This document shows positions 19,465-31,153 of a DNA stretch of 64,000 nt, piece after piece; position 1 is the stretch's first letter, and every line of letters starts with the position of its first letter. The stretch is taken from positions 62,001 to 126,000 of the forward strand of contig CALKUQ010000021.1 in assembly GCA_937996705.1 (NCBI GenBank). Reading direction: 5' to 3'. The notes beneath the pieces were generated by a model that had not been told where the DNA came from, did no database searches, and saw nothing but the letters and a program-made list of their open reading frames with translations. The stretch comes from an uncultured Chlamydiae bacterium. Lineage in GTDB: Bacteria; Chlamydiota; Chlamydiia; Chlamydiales; 2-12-FULL-49-11. The position numbers and the translations under genes are program-made.

Positions 19465-20087
19465 TATTTATCACTAAAGATTTTTGCTCGAAGCTCATGC
19501 GTTACATAAGAAGCCAAAAGCTCCTCGACAGCTCTATCTGTTAAATCAATCGACATTTTCTTATCTTTTAAGCGGAGCTCAACGCCCCCTTTAACCTCAG
19601 GCACTAACAGGGCAGATTTTTTAAGCTTCTCTCCTAGATTCCCTCTTAATGTTTCACAGATCGCATTAATATCAACATGTTTAGGAAGAAGGACATCCAA
19701 ATTGACCCCCAGCCCTTCTTTTTCAATTAGCGATAAAATGACGGCTACCGCGCTCGCTACAGCATCTTGTCCACCCATAACCCGTTCAACTTCAGAATTT
19801 AATTCATCAGAAAACATCTTTTCGATCCCTTGTCTAAGAGACGAAATTCCTTGTCGTATCGCAAGCTGAATCGATCCTTCGTGAACCCTTAATTCCTTAG
19901 CGAGTTCCAACTTACCCTCTTCTAAAACCTTAGCCGCCTCTTCTTTTGCTTTTAAGACAATTTCGGCAGCCTCCTTAAGAGCTGTTTCTACAATTGTTTT
20001 AGCCTCAGTCTGAGCTGGTTCAAGAGTCTCTTTGCGGAGTATCGCACAAATTTCTTTTACTTTATTATCTGCAGTCTCTAAAGGCAT
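19464..20087 (-). CDS. atpE: V-type ATP synthase subunit E
   Basis: A 207-residue peripheral-stalk subunit, first gene of the operon. The N-terminal half is a long alanine- and glutamate-rich coiled coil (LKAKEEAAKVLEEGKLELAK region), followed by a globular end with DKKMSIDLTDRAVEELLASY near the C-terminus. The frame is open 12 codons further upstream, but the ATG at 20087 (MPLETADNKVKEICAILRKE) has a strong AGAGGGG site and matches the start and length I recall for chlamydial AtpE. The operon promoter must lie between here and the divergent small gene at 20215. Confidence 0.93.
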   Translation of the reverse strand: MPLETADNKVKEICAILRKETLEPAQTEAKTIVETALKEAAEIVLKAKEEAAKVLEEGKLELAKELRVHEGSIQLAIRQGISSLRQGIEKMFSDELNSEVERVMGGQDAVASAVAVILSLIEKEGLGVNLDVLLPKHVDINAICETLRGNLGEKLKKSALLVPEVKGGVELRLKDKKMSIDLTDRAVEELLASYVTHELRAKIFSDK

Positions 20088-20214
20088 AGCTTTTCCCCTC
20101 TTGCTCGGAACATTTTCATTCATTCTACCGACCTCATAATAAAAACCGAAGAAAAATTTACTTCTAGCCGAAAAAAAACATTCCCGCTAAAAAGAAAAAA
20201 ACGGAAGAGTGTTT

Positions 20215-20463
20215 ATGAAAAAACAGATTACCCTAATTATCACTGTAGTTGCATTCATTTTCCACCCTCTAACACTTTCTGCTTTTGTGGAAGATAGCTC
20301 CTATAAAGATGAATACTCTTGGGAACTCAGCGACAGCGATCAGAAAAAAGTAGCCACAGGCATGGTGATGTGGGGCATTTTTCTAGCTATTGCCAGCATG
20401 CTCATCTCCGGCTTTATCCCCAACTCCACAACTCCACCCACCACTACTACCCCAACCACATAG
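20215..20463 (+). CDS. small membrane protein with Thr/Pro tail, hypothetical
   Basis: An 82-residue product. It starts with a signal-peptide-like hydrophobic core (MKKQITLIITVVAFIFHPLT, cleavage likely near LSAF), then an acidic segment (VEDSSYKDEYSWELSDSDQK), a transmembrane helix (GMVMWGIFLAIASMLISGFI, about residues 49-68) and a tail made almost only of Thr and Pro. A GTG six bases upstream is also in frame, but the ATG at 20215 is better spaced from GGAAG. Divergent from the V-ATPase operon. No family recognised. Confidence 0.6.
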   Translation: MKKQITLIITVVAFIFHPLTLSAFVEDSSYKDEYSWELSDSDQKKVATGMVMWGIFLAIASMLISGFIPNSTTPPTTTTPTT

Positions 20464-20549
20464 AACGTCAAATTTAAAGATCTTTAGAAGCCAAGACTAC
20501 AAGCTAACCTTTGAGGTTCAAACGTGCCTCATGCTTAAAACGCGGCCTC

Positions 20550-20583
20550 TACTTATTCGCCCAAAGTGCCGAGTGAATAAGTA
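20550..20583. repeat. inverted repeat in the gap between convergent genes
   Basis: TACTTATTC and GAATAAGTA form nine perfect pairs around a 16-base loop, in the 178-base region between the convergent small membrane protein gene and tal. A terminator role is possible, but no T-run follows. The rest of the gap shows nothing recognisable. Confidence 0.35.
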
Positions 20584-20641
20584 AAAGGCAGGGTTTAAAT
20601 AGTAAATTTTTAGAGCGCATCCTATTTAGAAGTGACCGGGT

Positions 20642-21634
20642 TTAAAGGGTCTTGGATGAGCTAGATCCCTTTAAGTTATAGGTTTCCGCTATAAGGGTTT
20701 CGAGCTTAACTGTATCTCTTGCAAAGCCGCGAATTCCGTCATAGAGTTTATCTGAGGCCATTTCATCCATGCATAAAGCAAGCCGAAAAGCCTTTTCATC
20801 TATCGAGATTTTCTTAATAGCAAACTGGTTTGAATCGCTTGCTTTAAGGGCTTGCGAAACTTCTCCTGTCGCTTGTTTGAGCTCATCGAGCAAGTTCGGA
20901 GCGATTGTCAGCAGATCGCAGCCAGAGAGGGCTAGAATTTGATTCATGCTTCTAAAAGATGCTCCCATAATTTGAGTTTTGTAACCAAATTTTTTATAAT
21001 AGTGAAAAATCGATGTAACTGATTTAACCCCCATATCTTCCGAAACAGAGATCTCTTTATTTTCCTTCTGTTTTTGCCAGTCATAAATTCTTCCTACAAA
21101 AGGAGATATGAGAGTAGCTCCAGCTTCTGCAGCACCAATTGCTTGAGCAAGATTAAACATAAGGGTCATATTGCAGTGAATCCCCTCTTTCTCAAGGATT
21201 TCAGCAGTTTTTATCCCCTCCCAGGTGGAGGCTAGCTTAATAAGAACCCTCTCTTTTCCAATCCCCTTTTCTTCATACAAGGCAATGTACTCTCTGGCTC
21301 TTTTTAAACTTCCTTCAATATCAAAGGAGAGTCTAGCATCAACTTCGGTAGAGACCCTTCCAGGGACAATTTTCAAGATCTCTGCGCCAAAATTGACAAA
21401 GAGCTTTACAATCACTTTCTCTATAAGATTTTCTTTATGAGTAGCATGTGATTTTGCCCAGTCAACGGCATCTTTAACCAAATGGGCGTACTCTGGCATA
21501 CCGGCAGCTTTAAATAGGAGGGAGGGATTGGTGGTTGCATCTTGTGGCTTATGCTTTCTAATAGCCTCAATATCGCCTGTATCTGCCACAATTACAGTAT
21601 ATTGACCTAATCCATCATACTTATTTTTAGACAT
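20642..21634 (-). CDS. tal: transaldolase
   Basis: Pentose phosphate enzyme transferring a dihydroxyacetone unit between sugar phosphates. Motifs: DTGDIEAIRKHKPQDATTNP near residue 15, VSTEVDARLSFD near residue 100, VLIKLASTWEGIKTAEILEK near residue 130 with the Schiff-base lysine (KLAST), and CNMTLMFNLAQAIGAAEAGA near residue 155. The frame has a GTG six codons upstream; the ATG at 21634 (MSKNKYDGLGQYTV) follows AGAGAGG and is preferred, giving 330 aa. In Chlamydia tal also follows rpoC on the same strand. Confidence 0.97.
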   Translation of the reverse strand: MSKNKYDGLGQYTVIVADTGDIEAIRKHKPQDATTNPSLLFKAAGMPEYAHLVKDAVDWAKSHATHKENLIEKVIVKLFVNFGAEILKIVPGRVSTEVDARLSFDIEGSLKRAREYIALYEEKGIGKERVLIKLASTWEGIKTAEILEKEGIHCNMTLMFNLAQAIGAAEAGATLISPFVGRIYDWQKQKENKEISVSEDMGVKSVTSIFHYYKKFGYKTQIMGASFRSMNQILALSGCDLLTIAPNLLDELKQATGEVSQALKASDSNQFAIKKISIDEKAFRLALCMDEMASDKLYDGIRGFARDTVKLETLIAETYNLKGSSSSKTL

Positions 21635-21781
21635 AGCCACCTCTCTTTTCACTTTATCATGCCAAAACTTGCTATTTATGGTGAGCTAAAAATGAGATCG
21701 TAGCAAGGAAATCTTTATAGCCTGAATAAGAAACTTAACTTAGCTTCTTTTAGCGTTATAAAAAGCTTGTGAGGCGATCTC

Positions 21782-22090
21782 TTAACTTTCTTTATGTACC
21801 TTGGAACCACTATTTGACTTAACAATCAAAAGGCCGGCTAAAAACAAGACACCTGAGATAACACAGAATCCCCCTTTTAGAAAGATATCTGTTGCTCTAT
21901 CAACATCTTTTTTAGAACTTACGGTTGGAACACTCTCCATCGCCTGAACGACTGTTGGAGGGGTTTGAACCTCCCCAGCCAAAGCTTGGGGAGGTTTAAC
22001 CTCTTCACTTACAGGAGGCTCACCTGAAAAAAGAACTCCAGATGAAAAGATGGTTACAATGGAAAATGATTTGAATCGTAACAATCTCAT
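21782..22090 (-). CDS. small exported single-pass membrane protein, hypothetical
   Basis: A 102-residue product with a signal peptide (MRLLRFKSFSIVTIFSSGVL, cleavage near FSG), a Pro/Val/Glu-rich middle (about residues 24-58) and a C-terminal transmembrane helix (GGFCVISGVLFLAGLLIVKS, about residues 73-92) with a short basic tail. The ribosome site is perfect (AAGGAGG). It begins 13 bases after the rpoC stop, so it is probably read from the same transcript, an odd companion for RNA polymerase genes. No homologue recognised. Confidence 0.65.
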   Translation of the reverse strand: MRLLRFKSFSIVTIFSSGVLFSGEPPVSEEVKPPQALAGEVQTPPTVVQAMESVPTVSSKKDVDRATDIFLKGGFCVISGVLFLAGLLIVKSNSGSKVHKES

Positions 22091-22103
22091 ATACCTCCTT
22101 ACT

Positions 22104-25100
22104 TTATTTCTTCAAAAGCAACTCTTCCTCAACCTCATCTTCGAATGAGAACTCAAGGAAATTCTCTTGCTCTTGCTCAATATTCTTCTTCAATCTTCGG
22201 AAATATCTCTTATGTCCGGTACCTGAAGGCATTTGTTGCCCTGTGATAATATTTGATTTGAAATCGAGCAAGTAGTCTACTTTTCCTTCGCAAGCAGCAT
22301 CTGTCAAGACTCTTGTAGTCTCCTGGAATGATGCAGCAGAGAAGTAAGACTCAGTTCCAAGCGATGCTTTTGTAATACCAAGCAATACTGGAGCTGCTCC
22401 TGCAGGTCTTCCACCCTCTTCAATAACTTTTTTGTTTTGTAAGTGGAACGCTTTCTTATCAATATCCTCACCATACAAGAAGACTGTATCTCCTGGATCT
22501 GTGATACGAACTTTTTGAAGCATTTGACGTACAATAATTTCAATATGCTTATCGTTAATATCAACCCCTTGAAGACGGTAAACTTCTTGAACTTGGTTTA
22601 CAAGATACTTCTGAAGTTCTCTAACTCCGCAAATTTCAAGAATTTCTTGAAGTTTTACGAGACCTTCTGTAAGTTGCTGTCCTTTCTCAACATGATCTCC
22701 ACGCTGCACAATTAAGTGTTTTGTAAGAGGAATCAAGTGTTCTTCTTCCATTCCAGTCTCTTCATCTCGTACTACAACAATTCTCTTGCTCTTCTGGACG
22801 CCTTTAAACTCAATGACACCATCAATTTTTGCAATTTCAGCAACGTCTTTTGGTTTTCTAGCTTCGAAAAGCTCAGCAACCCTTGGAAGACCACCGGTGA
22901 TATCTTTTGTTTTTACAGCGCCTTTTGGAAGACGTGCAAGCTGCTTACCAGCCTTAACAAACGCGCCATCATCTACTGAAAGGTGAGCGCCAGAAGGAAT
23001 TGGATAAGAACCAACTACTTCAGCATAATCAGAGTCTTTGTACATGATCATTTGTGGGTGAAGTTCAGCACCACGATGTTGTTTTACAACAACTTCTGTT
23101 TGTCCTGTCTGCTTATTGACAGTTTTTTGTGTTGAAATTCCTTCCACCAAGTCTTCATATTTTACATAACCTGATTTTTCGCAAATGATTGGATAGCTAT
23201 ATTGCTCAAGTCTTGCAATCCTATCATTTTTTTGAACTTTAGCTCCATCTTCGATGAAAATTTGAGTTCCAAGCTCAACAGCAAAAGACTTCAACGGCTC
23301 AATAGACTTCGTTGATAGGAGCCTTTTGTATTCAGCAAGGCTTCTTCCATCATCTTTTACGATATGGAGAGCTCCGTTCTTATTAAGAACTAGCCAAACT
23401 TTTTCTTCATCGTCCCAAACAGTTCTAACATCTTGATAAATCAAGAGACCTTCGTAGTCAGAATCGATCTCTGGATTGACGTTAGAAGAAGCAATACCTC
23501 CCAAGTGGAACGTTCTCATAGTAAGCTGCGTTCCAGGTTCCCCGATCGATTGGGCTGCTATAATACCTACAGCTTCACCGAGGGCAACTTTTCTACCGTT
23601 TGCAAGGTTCGCGCCATAACATTTAGCGCAAATCCCTCTTGGAGTCTCACAAGTAAGAGCAGAACGAATTCTTATACTTTCAATACCCGCATCATCAATT
23701 GCTAACGCTTGTTCAACTGTTAAAATATCTCCAGCTTTTGCAAGCAACTTAGTTCTGTCGCCTGGCATGTAGATATCATCACAAACTGTTCTTGCAATAA
23801 TACGATCTTTCAAAGCAAAAAGCTCTTCCTGACCCTGTTTGATTGGGGCAATCTCAATACCATTTAGAGTTCCACAATCTTCCTCGTTAACAAGGACATC
23901 TTGGGATACGTCAACAAGTCTTCTAGTTAAATAACCAGAGTCAGCTGTTTTAAGCGCCGTATCAGCAAGACCCTTCCTAGCTCCGTGAGAAGAGATAAAG
24001 TATTCAAGAACACTCAATCCTTCACGGAAATTGGAGGTAATTGGGTTTTCAATAATCTCGCCAGAAGGCTTAGCCATAAGACCTCTTAAAGCCCCAAGCT
24101 GTCTTAGCTGAGACTTATTACCCCGCGCTCCTGAATCGATCATTAGATAGAGAGGATTTAAATCTTTATTGGCAGAGGGCTTCATAATATTGCTATAAAG
24201 CGTATCTGATAGAGTTTCGGTAACTTCCGTCCAAATTGAAATAATTTTAGACTTACGCTCACCTTCTGTAATAACCCCATCCTCATACTGCTTAACAACA
24301 AGACTTGCTTTTTTATCAGCATCTGCAATCAAAGCCTTCTTAGAATCAGGAATGATAATGTCAGCAACGCCCATGGAAATTCCAGATCTAGTTGCTTGTT
24401 CAAACCCGATATCTTTGATGTTATCTAAGAATTGTACAGTTTTCTCAAGTCCTACAGTTTTGTAGATTCTTAGAATCAACTCTCCTAATGTCTTTTTACG
24501 CAAAGAGTAGTTTTGGAACCCAAGCTCTTTAGGTACAATAGTATTGAAAAGAACTCTACCTGGGGTAGTTTCAATAATTGCGCCGTCAATCACGACCTTG
24601 ATTTTTTCATGGATACGAATTCCGCGCCCAAGATCATCTTTTCGCTCGCCCTCTTTTAGAGGAGCATCTCTCCAATTGTAGCTTCCAGAAGCAGACATTG
24701 CTAACACAACCTCTTCTGAAGAACCAAATATCTTAGTATGCCCACCTGTCTCCTCGCGAATAAAGATTGGATCAAACATGAGATAATAGAGACCTAAAAT
24801 CATGTCCTGGCTAGGAATTGCTACTGGTTTACCAGATGAGGGCAAGAATATATTATCAGGTGCCATCATAAGAGTTTTAGCTTCAATTTGCGCTTCTATT
24901 GAAAGAGGGACGTGAACAGCCATCTGGTCACCGTCAAAGTCGGCGTTGAACGCTGTACAAACAAGAGGATGAATCCTGATCGCTTTTCCTTCTATCAGAA
25001 CTGGCTCAAAGGCTTGCAATCCCAATCTATGAAGAGTCGGCGCCCTGTTCAAGAGAACTGGATGACCTTTAATAATTTCTTCAAGAACATCCCAAACTTG

Positions 25101-26321
25101 GGGGTCAGCTCTTTGAATCATCTTCTTAGCTGATCGGATTGTATAAACAAATCCCTGATCTTTTAGTCTCTTCACAATAAATGGTTCAAATAACTCAAGC
25201 GCCATTTTTTTAGGCAGACCACACTGATTAAACTTCAATTCTGGTCCAACAACAATTACAGAACGTCCTGAGTAGTCAACCCTCTTACCGAGAAGATTTT
25301 GTCTAAATCGTCCCTGTTTACCTTTTAACATTTCTGAAAGTGATTTTAGAGGCCTATTGCCGGCTCCCATTACTGGATGACCGTGACGACCGTTATCAAA
25401 AAGAGCATCTACTGCCTCTTGCAACATCCTTTTTTCGTTTCTAATAATCACATCAGGAGTTTTTAACTTTAAAATCGCTTTTAGACGATTGTTACGGTTA
25501 ATCACCCTTCTATACAAATCATTCAAGTCAGAAGTAGCAAATCTACCTCCATCAAGAGGAACAAGTGGTCTTAAATCTGGAGGAATAACCGGCGCAGCAT
25601 GCATTACCATCCACTCAGGCTTGTTGTTTGAACCAACGAAACTTTCGATAATTTTCAAACGTTTCGCAAGCTTCATCCTAGCTTGAATTGATTTTGTCTT
25701 ACGAAGTTTATCCTTTAACTCGACAATAGTAGCCTGCATATCTTCTGTTGCCAGAAGAAGTTTTACAGCTTCGCCACCCATCATCGCCTTAAAAGCGTCA
25801 GGACCCCATTTTTCTTGAGCTTCTCTTAGCTCAACATCGTTGAGGAGCTGCTTTTTATCTAACGTGGTTCTACCTGGATCTACTACGACATATTCTTCGT
25901 AGTAAATCACCCTCTCTAAATCTCCAGAGGACATCCCTAAAATATTTCCAATACGAGAAGGTTGGGTCTTAAAAAACCAAATATGTACAACAGGAACCGC
26001 TAGATCGATATGGGCCATTCTTTGACGTCTTACTTTAGAAAGAGTAACTTCAACGCCACAACGGTCACAAACAATTCCCTTGTGTTTGATTTTTTTATAC
26101 TTACCGCAAGCACACTCCCAGTCCTTCATGGGACCGAAAATCTTCTCGCAAAACAAACCGCCCTTTTCAGGCTTAAATGTTCTATAGTTAATAGTTTCGG
26201 GTTTTTTTATTTCACCTCTAGACCAATTATCTCGAATCACATCGTCGGAAGCGATTCTGATTGCGATGCTTTCAAAATATTTGGTCTGAAACTCTTCTTC
26301 ATGCTGCTCTATATCTGACAT
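22104..26321 (-). CDS. rpoC: DNA-directed RNA polymerase subunit beta'
   Basis: Catalytic largest subunit, 1405 aa. The N-terminal zinc ribbon is [20 protein letters not shown] near residues 70-90; the active-site magnesium motif [14 protein letters not shown] lies near residue 465. The second zinc site is [12 protein letters not shown] near residue 900, followed by [20 protein letters not shown] and TMRTFHLGG. Bridge helix and trigger loop regions are intact. It follows rpoB after 27 bases, with a GGAG site before the ATG. Confidence 0.99.
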   Translation of the reverse strand: MSDIEQHEEEFQTKYFESIAIRIASDDVIRDNWSRGEIKKPETINYRTFKPEKGGLFCEKIFGPMKDWECACGKYKKIKHKGIVCDRCGVEVTLSKVRRQRMAHIDLAVPVVHIWFFKTQPSRIGNILGMSSGDLERVIYYEEYVVVDPGRTTLDKKQLLNDVELREAQEKWGPDAFKAMMGGEAVKLLLATEDMQATIVELKDKLRKTKSIQARMKLAKRLKIIESFVGSNNKPEWMVMHAAPVIPPDLRPLVPLDGGRFATSDLNDLYRRVINRNNRLKAILKLKTPDVIIRNEKRMLQEAVDALFDNGRHGHPVMGAGNRPLKSLSEMLKGKQGRFRQNLLGKRVDYSGRSVIVVGPELKFNQCGLPKKMALELFEPFIVKRLKDQGFVYTIRSAKKMIQRADPQVWDVLEEIIKGHPVLLNRAPTLHRLGLQAFEPVLIEGKAIRIHPLVCTAFNADFDGDQMAVHVPLSIEAQIEAKTLMMAPDNIFLPSSGKPVAIPSQDMILGLYYLMFDPIFIREETGGHTKIFGSSEEVVLAMSASGSYNWRDAPLKEGERKDDLGRGIRIHEKIKVVIDGAIIETTPGRVLFNTIVPKELGFQNYSLRKKTLGELILRIYKTVGLEKTVQFLDNIKDIGFEQATRSGISMGVADIIIPDSKKALIADADKKASLVVKQYEDGVITEGERKSKIISIWTEVTETLSDTLYSNIMKPSANKDLNPLYLMIDSGARGNKSQLRQLGALRGLMAKPSGEIIENPITSNFREGLSVLEYFISSHGARKGLADTALKTADSGYLTRRLVDVSQDVLVNEEDCGTLNGIEIAPIKQGQEELFALKDRIIARTVCDDIYMPGDRTKLLAKAGDILTVEQALAIDDAGIESIRIRSALTCETPRGICAKCYGANLANGRKVALGEAVGIIAAQSIGEPGTQLTMRTFHLGGIASSNVNPEIDSDYEGLLIYQDVRTVWDDEEKVWLVLNKNGALHIVKDDGRSLAEYKRLLSTKSIEPLKSFAVELGTQIFIEDGAKVQKNDRIARLEQYSYPIICEKSGYVKYEDLVEGISTQKTVNKQTGQTEVVVKQHRGAELHPQMIMYKDSDYAEVVGSYPIPSGAHLSVDDGAFVKAGKQLARLPKGAVKTKDITGGLPRVAELFEARKPKDVAEIAKIDGVIEFKGVQKSKRIVVVRDEETGMEEEHLIPLTKHLIVQRGDHVEKGQQLTEGLVKLQEILEICGVRELQKYLVNQVQEVYRLQGVDINDKHIEIIVRQMLQKVRITDPGDTVFLYGEDIDKKAFHLQNKKVIEEGGRPAGAAPVLLGITKASLGTESYFSAASFQETTRVLTDAACEGKVDYLLDFKSNIITGQQMPSGTGHKRYFRRLKKNIEQEQENFLEFSFEDEVEEELLLKK

Positions 26322-26348
26322 TAAAACTCTCCAAAAGAGGATTAAAAT

Positions 26349-29300
26349 TTAACTTTCTAAAACTGTTTCTGCTGTTATATCAAGGCAAAGCCCTTGCATC
26401 TCTTTAATAAGCACATTGAACGATTCAGGAGTTCCCGCTTTCAGCGTGTTTTCCCCTTTCACGATCGACTCATAGATACGAGTTCTTCCGGCCACATCGT
26501 CTGATTTTACAGTCAACATTTCCTGGAGTAAATTCGCAGCACCGTATGCTTCAAGCGCCCAAACTTCCATCTCCCCGAATCTCTGACCACCCTGCTGAGC
26601 TTTACCGCCAAGAGGTTGTTGAGTTACAAGTGAATATGGACCAATAGCACGCGCATGTATCTTATCATCAACAAGGTGTGATAGTTTAAGCATGTAAATA
26701 ATACCCACAACGATAGGATTGTCGAACCGTTCTCCAGTTCTACCATCATATAAGTAAGATTTACCGTCTTTACGAAGACCAGCTTTCTCCATCATCTTCC
26801 AGATTTCAGATTCAGCAAATCCTTCAAATACAGGGCTCTTCACATAAACGCCCGTTTTTCTAGCGGCATATCCAAGGTGAGTCTCAAGCATTTGACCCAA
26901 GTTCATCCTAGATGGCACCCCAAGCGGATTTAAAATGATCTCAACTGTTTCTCCATTTTCAAGATACGGCATATCAGCAACAGGAACGAGTTTTGAAACC
27001 ACCCCTTTATTACCGTGACGTCCAGCCATCTTATCGCCCACTTGCAACTTTCTCTTTGTTGCAATGTAAACTTTAACCTGACGGATAACGCCAGCATCGA
27101 GCTCAACATCGCCTTTTCGAATGAATTCAGTCTCTGACTTATACTGAGATTCCAGCATCGCCAAAGCTTTTTTATGTTCAATTAAAATCTCTTTCATTGA
27201 GTCATAAGCTTCACATGCAGGAATAATCAAATCTTCTAAATTCTCTTGCTCGATAGTCTCTAGAATTTCTTGAGTAACCTCATCCCCGTCTTTTAAAAGA
27301 ATGTTACCAGTCTTTCTATGGAGAATCGATGCTGGGGCTACATCATCAAGGAGAAGCGCTCCTAATTTTTCATGAAGTTCAAGCTGTAATTCATCTTCTT
27401 TCTCTTTGAATTCATTTTGAACATCTTGAACTTTTGAGCGTTCCTCTACCATTTCATCATCTGTTTTCGACAAACGATCTCTACGGCTGAACACCTTAAC
27501 ATCCATTACGAAACCTTCTGTTCCAGGAGGTGCAACAAGAGAGGCATCCTTAACATCAGCTGCTTTTTCGCCAAAAATAGCTCTCAATAGACGCTCTTCT
27601 GGAGAAAGCTCAGTCTCTGATTTCGGAGTAATTTTTCCAACCAAGATATCTCCTGGTTTCACGTGTGCTCCGATCCGAACGATACCATCCTCACCCAGAT
27701 TTCTTAATGCCTCTTCTGATACATTAGGAATATCTTTTGTAATCTCTTCTTTTCCGAGCTTTGTGTCTCGAGCTGTTAACTCAAACTCTTCAAGATAAAT
27801 AGAGGTGTAATAATCTTCTCGAATCAACTTCTCAGAAATGATAATCGCATCTTCATAGTTATACCCGCACCATGGCATAAACGCTACAACGACGTTTTTA
27901 CCTAGAGCAACTTCCCCACGATCTGTAGAAGGACCATCTGCGATAATATCTCCTGCCTTAACAACATCACCCACGTTAACAAGCGGTGTCTGGTTAAGAC
28001 AAGTACCAGCATTGGTTCTCATAAATTTCTTCAAGACGTAAGTTTTCTTCATTAGCGGATTCGCTTTGAGCGCTACTATGATTTGGAATCCGTCAACATA
28101 CTCAACAGTTCCATCTTCTTCGACAATAATTACTGCTCCTGAGTCTTTTGCAGCTCTCATCTCAACACCTGTTCCTACGATTGGGGAATCGGTTTTGAGT
28201 AGTGGCACCGCTTGACGTTGCATGTTAGAACCCATAAGAGCCCTGTTAGCATCATCGTGCTCAAGAAACGGAATAAGCCCTGTTACAATAGATACGAGCT
28301 GTTTTGGAGAGACGTCCATGTGGGTAATCTTGCTGGAATCGATTTTCAAAGATTCTGCATTAAATCTTGCCCATGTAACATCTTCTTTAAACATATTAAA
28401 TTCGTCCAAAGGAGCAGAAGCCTGAGCTATGACACATCTCTCTTCTTGATCGGCTGTCATATACTCAATCTCTTCAGTCACAACACCCTCTTTTACAATA
28501 CGATAAGGTGTTTCGATGAATCCAAATTCATTTATCTTCGCAAATGTTGAAAGGGAAACAATCAATCCAATGTTCGGTCCTTCAGGAGTTTCAATAGGAC
28601 AGACTCTACCGTAGTGGCTAGAGTGAACGTCTCGTACTTCAAATCCTGCTCTCTCTCTATTCAAGCCGCCGGGCCCTAAAGAAGAGAGTCTTCTCTTGTG
28701 AGTAAGTTCTGCAACTGGATTGGTTTGATCCATAAACTGTGACAACTGTGATCTTCCAAAGAAATCTTTAATAACAGATTGGAAGCCCTTTGCAGAGATT
28801 ACCTTTCCTGGAGTTAACGTATCAGAAGCAAAATCAAAAAGATTTAAGCGCTCCTTGATAATTTTTTCCATTCTTACAAAACCAATTCTGCACTGATTTT
28901 GAACAAGCTCACCAACAGATCTAACTCGTCTGTTTGCCAAATGATCAATGTCATCGATCTGAGCATTCTCATCACCCTGACGAAGACGAATCACATATTT
29001 AATAGCTTGAACAATATCTTCTTTACGAAGAACCACTTGATTTAATATTTCATCGGAAAGTTCTAAATTTAATTTTTTATTAAGCTTATATCTTCCAACT
29101 TTTCCTAAATTATAACGTTTAGGATCGAAAAATAGCCTCATAATCAAAGATCTAGCATTTGAAAGAGTTGCAGGTTCGCCCGGTCTCATTTTTCTATAAA
29201 CATCTTTCAATGCAGATTCATAAGAGTCTGTGGGATCTTTCGCAAGCATTCTGATAATAGGACTAGTCTCATCTGCATCTTCAGCAACGCGGATCATCGG

Positions 29301-30113
29301 AATATCTGCATCAAGGATACGCTTGAGCATTGCAGTTGTTAACTTTTCAGAAGCTTTTCCATAAACTATGCCATTTTCTTCATCAACAACATCTTCTGCG
29401 AGAATTTTTCCTACGATTTTAGCAAAATCTTTGTCAGATTTTACTTTAATTTTACGTGTGCTAAAAAACTCTTCAATGATATCTGCATCTGTGGAGTATC
29501 CCAGAGTTCTAATGAAAGAGGTAGCTAAAACTTTTCTTCTTCTCTTTTTCTTATCAACATAAACATAAATAAGGTCATTAATATCAAATGCCGCTTCTAA
29601 CCAACTGCCTCTATAAGGAATGATTCGGAACGAATAGAGAGTGTTTCCTTTTGGATGTTTCTCTTCTTCGAAGCAAATACCAGGAGATCTATGGAGTTGA
29701 GAAACTATAACTCTTTCAGCACCATTAATAACAAACGTACCTCTCTCAGTCATGAGAGGCAAAGTACCCATGTAAACTTCTTCTTCTTTAATACCCGTTT
29801 CATCAGTGAGTTTGAATTTGGCTTTTAATGCTGCATTATACGTAATACCTCTTCTGATGCACTCTTCAGGAGTATATTTTGGCACACCCAAATTGTAAGA
29901 GAGATATTCTAGTATGATTTTTTCATCAAAACTTTTAACTGGGAAAACTTCTCGAAATACCTCTTCGACTCCGACGTTTTCTCTCTCATGTGGAAATTTT
30001 TCCGCTTGTAAAAAGTCTCTATAAGACTTTACCTGAACTTCAATTAAGTTAGGAAGATCAATGATTTCTTCACGCTTCTTGAAACTCACCCGATTAGGTG
30101 GTCTTTTCAACAT
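26349..30113 (-). CDS. rpoB: DNA-directed RNA polymerase subunit beta
   Basis: The 1254-residue beta subunit. The frame extends 19 codons further upstream, but the ATG at 30113 ([20 protein letters not shown]) matches the family start and follows AGAGGGG. The rifampicin region is recognisable near residues 450-520 ([20 protein letters not shown], then [11 protein letters not shown]). The C-terminal [20 protein letters not shown] is the clamp-interacting segment. In the rifampicin cluster the usual susceptible residues (Gln, Asp, His, Ser) appear to be present; no resistance change was noticed. Confidence 0.99.
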   Translation of the reverse strand: MLKRPPNRVSFKKREEIIDLPNLIEVQVKSYRDFLQAEKFPHERENVGVEEVFREVFPVKSFDEKIILEYLSYNLGVPKYTPEECIRRGITYNAALKAKFKLTDETGIKEEEVYMGTLPLMTERGTFVINGAERVIVSQLHRSPGICFEEEKHPKGNTLYSFRIIPYRGSWLEAAFDINDLIYVYVDKKKRRRKVLATSFIRTLGYSTDADIIEEFFSTRKIKVKSDKDFAKIVGKILAEDVVDEENGIVYGKASEKLTTAMLKRILDADIPMIRVAEDADETSPIIRMLAKDPTDSYESALKDVYRKMRPGEPATLSNARSLIMRLFFDPKRYNLGKVGRYKLNKKLNLELSDEILNQVVLRKEDIVQAIKYVIRLRQGDENAQIDDIDHLANRRVRSVGELVQNQCRIGFVRMEKIIKERLNLFDFASDTLTPGKVISAKGFQSVIKDFFGRSQLSQFMDQTNPVAELTHKRRLSSLGPGGLNRERAGFEVRDVHSSHYGRVCPIETPEGPNIGLIVSLSTFAKINEFGFIETPYRIVKEGVVTEEIEYMTADQEERCVIAQASAPLDEFNMFKEDVTWARFNAESLKIDSSKITHMDVSPKQLVSIVTGLIPFLEHDDANRALMGSNMQRQAVPLLKTDSPIVGTGVEMRAAKDSGAVIIVEEDGTVEYVDGFQIIVALKANPLMKKTYVLKKFMRTNAGTCLNQTPLVNVGDVVKAGDIIADGPSTDRGEVALGKNVVVAFMPWCGYNYEDAIIISEKLIREDYYTSIYLEEFELTARDTKLGKEEITKDIPNVSEEALRNLGEDGIVRIGAHVKPGDILVGKITPKSETELSPEERLLRAIFGEKAADVKDASLVAPPGTEGFVMDVKVFSRRDRLSKTDDEMVEERSKVQDVQNEFKEKEDELQLELHEKLGALLLDDVAPASILHRKTGNILLKDGDEVTQEILETIEQENLEDLIIPACEAYDSMKEILIEHKKALAMLESQYKSETEFIRKGDVELDAGVIRQVKVYIATKRKLQVGDKMAGRHGNKGVVSKLVPVADMPYLENGETVEIILNPLGVPSRMNLGQMLETHLGYAARKTGVYVKSPVFEGFAESEIWKMMEKAGLRKDGKSYLYDGRTGERFDNPIVVGIIYMLKLSHLVDDKIHARAIGPYSLVTQQPLGGKAQQGGQRFGEMEVWALEAYGAANLLQEMLTVKSDDVAGRTRIYESIVKGENTLKAGTPESFNVLIKEMQGLCLDITAETVLES

Positions 30114-30156
30114 ACTGTCCCCTCTAAAGCAAAGATTGTTAACTAAACCAAAAGAA

Positions 30157-30186
30157 CAGAAAGTCCTCACAACAAGGAACTTCCTG
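30157..30186 (-). promoter_or_regulatory. rplL-rpoB intergenic RNA hairpin
   Basis: On the transcribed strand CAGGAAGTTCCT and AGGACTTTCTG can pair as an eleven-pair stem with one bulge and one G-U pair around an eight-base loop. It lies 44 bases upstream of the rpoB ATG. There is no T-run. In Escherichia coli the same gap holds an attenuator and an RNase III site, so a processing or attenuation role is plausible but unproven here. Confidence 0.45.
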
Positions 30187-30203
30187 CTCTAATTATAAAA
30201 CCG

Positions 30204-30219
30204 AAGACAAATATGTCTT
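30204..30219 (-). terminator. weak hairpin at the rplL stop codon
   Basis: AAGACA-TATT-TGTCTT forms a six-pair stem overlapping the rplL stop on the transcribed strand and is followed by CGGTTTTATAA. The stem is AT-rich and the T-run short, so it would act as a partial terminator or attenuator at most. Confidence 0.35.
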
Positions 30220-30613
30220 ACATGCCTTTTACTTCTACTTTAGCACCAGCTTCTTCAAGCTTCTTCTTAAGCTCTTCAGCGTCAGTTTTCTTGATTTTTT
30301 CTTTTACTGGCTTAGTAGCATCTCCTGCTTCAACAAAAGCTTTCGCTTCGCCTAGGCCAAGACCTGTTGCTTCACGAACAGCTTTAATTATGCTGATTTT
30401 TTTGTCAGCTGGAATTTCTTTCAAGTAAACATTAAATTCTGTTGACTCTTCTGCTGCTGGCGCTGCCGCTGCTGCTGCTGCCATTGGCATTGCTACAGCT
30501 GCTGCCGCTGCTTGCACGCCCCATTTTTCTTCTAGTAATTTTTTCAAGTTAGCTAGATCAAGCACGGTAAGTTGGCTTAATGTTTCTACAATCTGATCAA
30601 GTTGTTGACTCAC
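30218..30613 (-). CDS. rplL: 50S ribosomal protein L7/L12
   Basis: A 131-residue stalk protein that recruits translation factors. The N-terminal dimerisation region ([20 protein letters not shown]) is joined by an alanine-rich flexible hinge (about residues 34-55) to the C-terminal factor-binding domain, which contains [36 protein letters not shown] and [20 protein letters not shown]. The order rplK-rplA-rplJ-rplL-rpoB is the universal bacterial one. Confidence 0.98.
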   Translation of the reverse strand: MSQQLDQIVETLSQLTVLDLANLKKLLEEKWGVQAAAAAVAMPMAAAAAAAPAAEESTEFNVYLKEIPADKKISIIKAVREATGLGLGEAKAFVEAGDATKPVKEKIKKTDAEELKKKLEEAGAKVEVKGM

Positions 30614-30637
30614 GGTTTTACCTCTTTAAGTTTAAAT

Positions 30638-31150
30638 TCATTCTTTTTTAGCTTTATTATCCAAGCAATAAATGACGCTACATAGCATAGCTTGGACCAC
30701 TCCTAGTGTTTGCGTCATTGGTGCTGCTAGCAATCCTAAGAATTGCGCACGCATTTCGTCTTGTGTTGGAAGCGCAGAAATCTGCTCTACCTCTTCTGCC
30801 GAACATTTTTTGCCCTCAAAATGGCCCCCCAATACATCTAGTGTATTCACGAACTCTTTTTTGAAAGCGTAGAGCTCCTTAGTCATTTTAAGGAAATTGT
30901 CTTTCGAAAAAGCAAGACCTACATGACCATTTAACTCCTTAACATTATAAACTAAGTTTAAATCCTTAGCCGCCTTCACAAAAACTCTTTTCTTCATTAC
31001 AAAAAAGTCTCCACCTGTCTCGACTAATCTATTTCGAAACCCAGCGAAAGCATTTGCATTAATACCACGATAGCTAGCTAAAATAAATCCAACAGATGGG
31101 TCTATTTTGCCCTTAACTTCTTCTAAAAATATCTCTTTTTCCGCTAACAT
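30638..31150 (-). CDS. rplJ: 50S ribosomal protein L10
   Basis: A 170-residue stalk base protein that anchors L7/L12 dimers. Typical segments are GFILASYRGINANAFAGFRN near residue 22, VMKKRVFVKAA near residue 50 and the C-terminal helix binding L12. It lies 24 bases upstream of rplL and three bases after rplA. In many bacteria L10 represses its own operon; no leader structure was identified here. Confidence 0.96.
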   Translation of the reverse strand: MLAEKEIFLEEVKGKIDPSVGFILASYRGINANAFAGFRNRLVETGGDFFVMKKRVFVKAAKDLNLVYNVKELNGHVGLAFSKDNFLKMTKELYAFKKEFVNTLDVLGGHFEGKKCSAEEVEQISALPTQDEMRAQFLGLLAAPMTQTLGVVQAMLCSVIYCLDNKAKKE

Positions 31151-31153
31151 ACC

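Noticed and set aside
28212..28550. 112-codon plus-strand open frame inside rpoB
   Set aside because: Antisense to conserved RNA polymerase sequence; no ribosome site or family.
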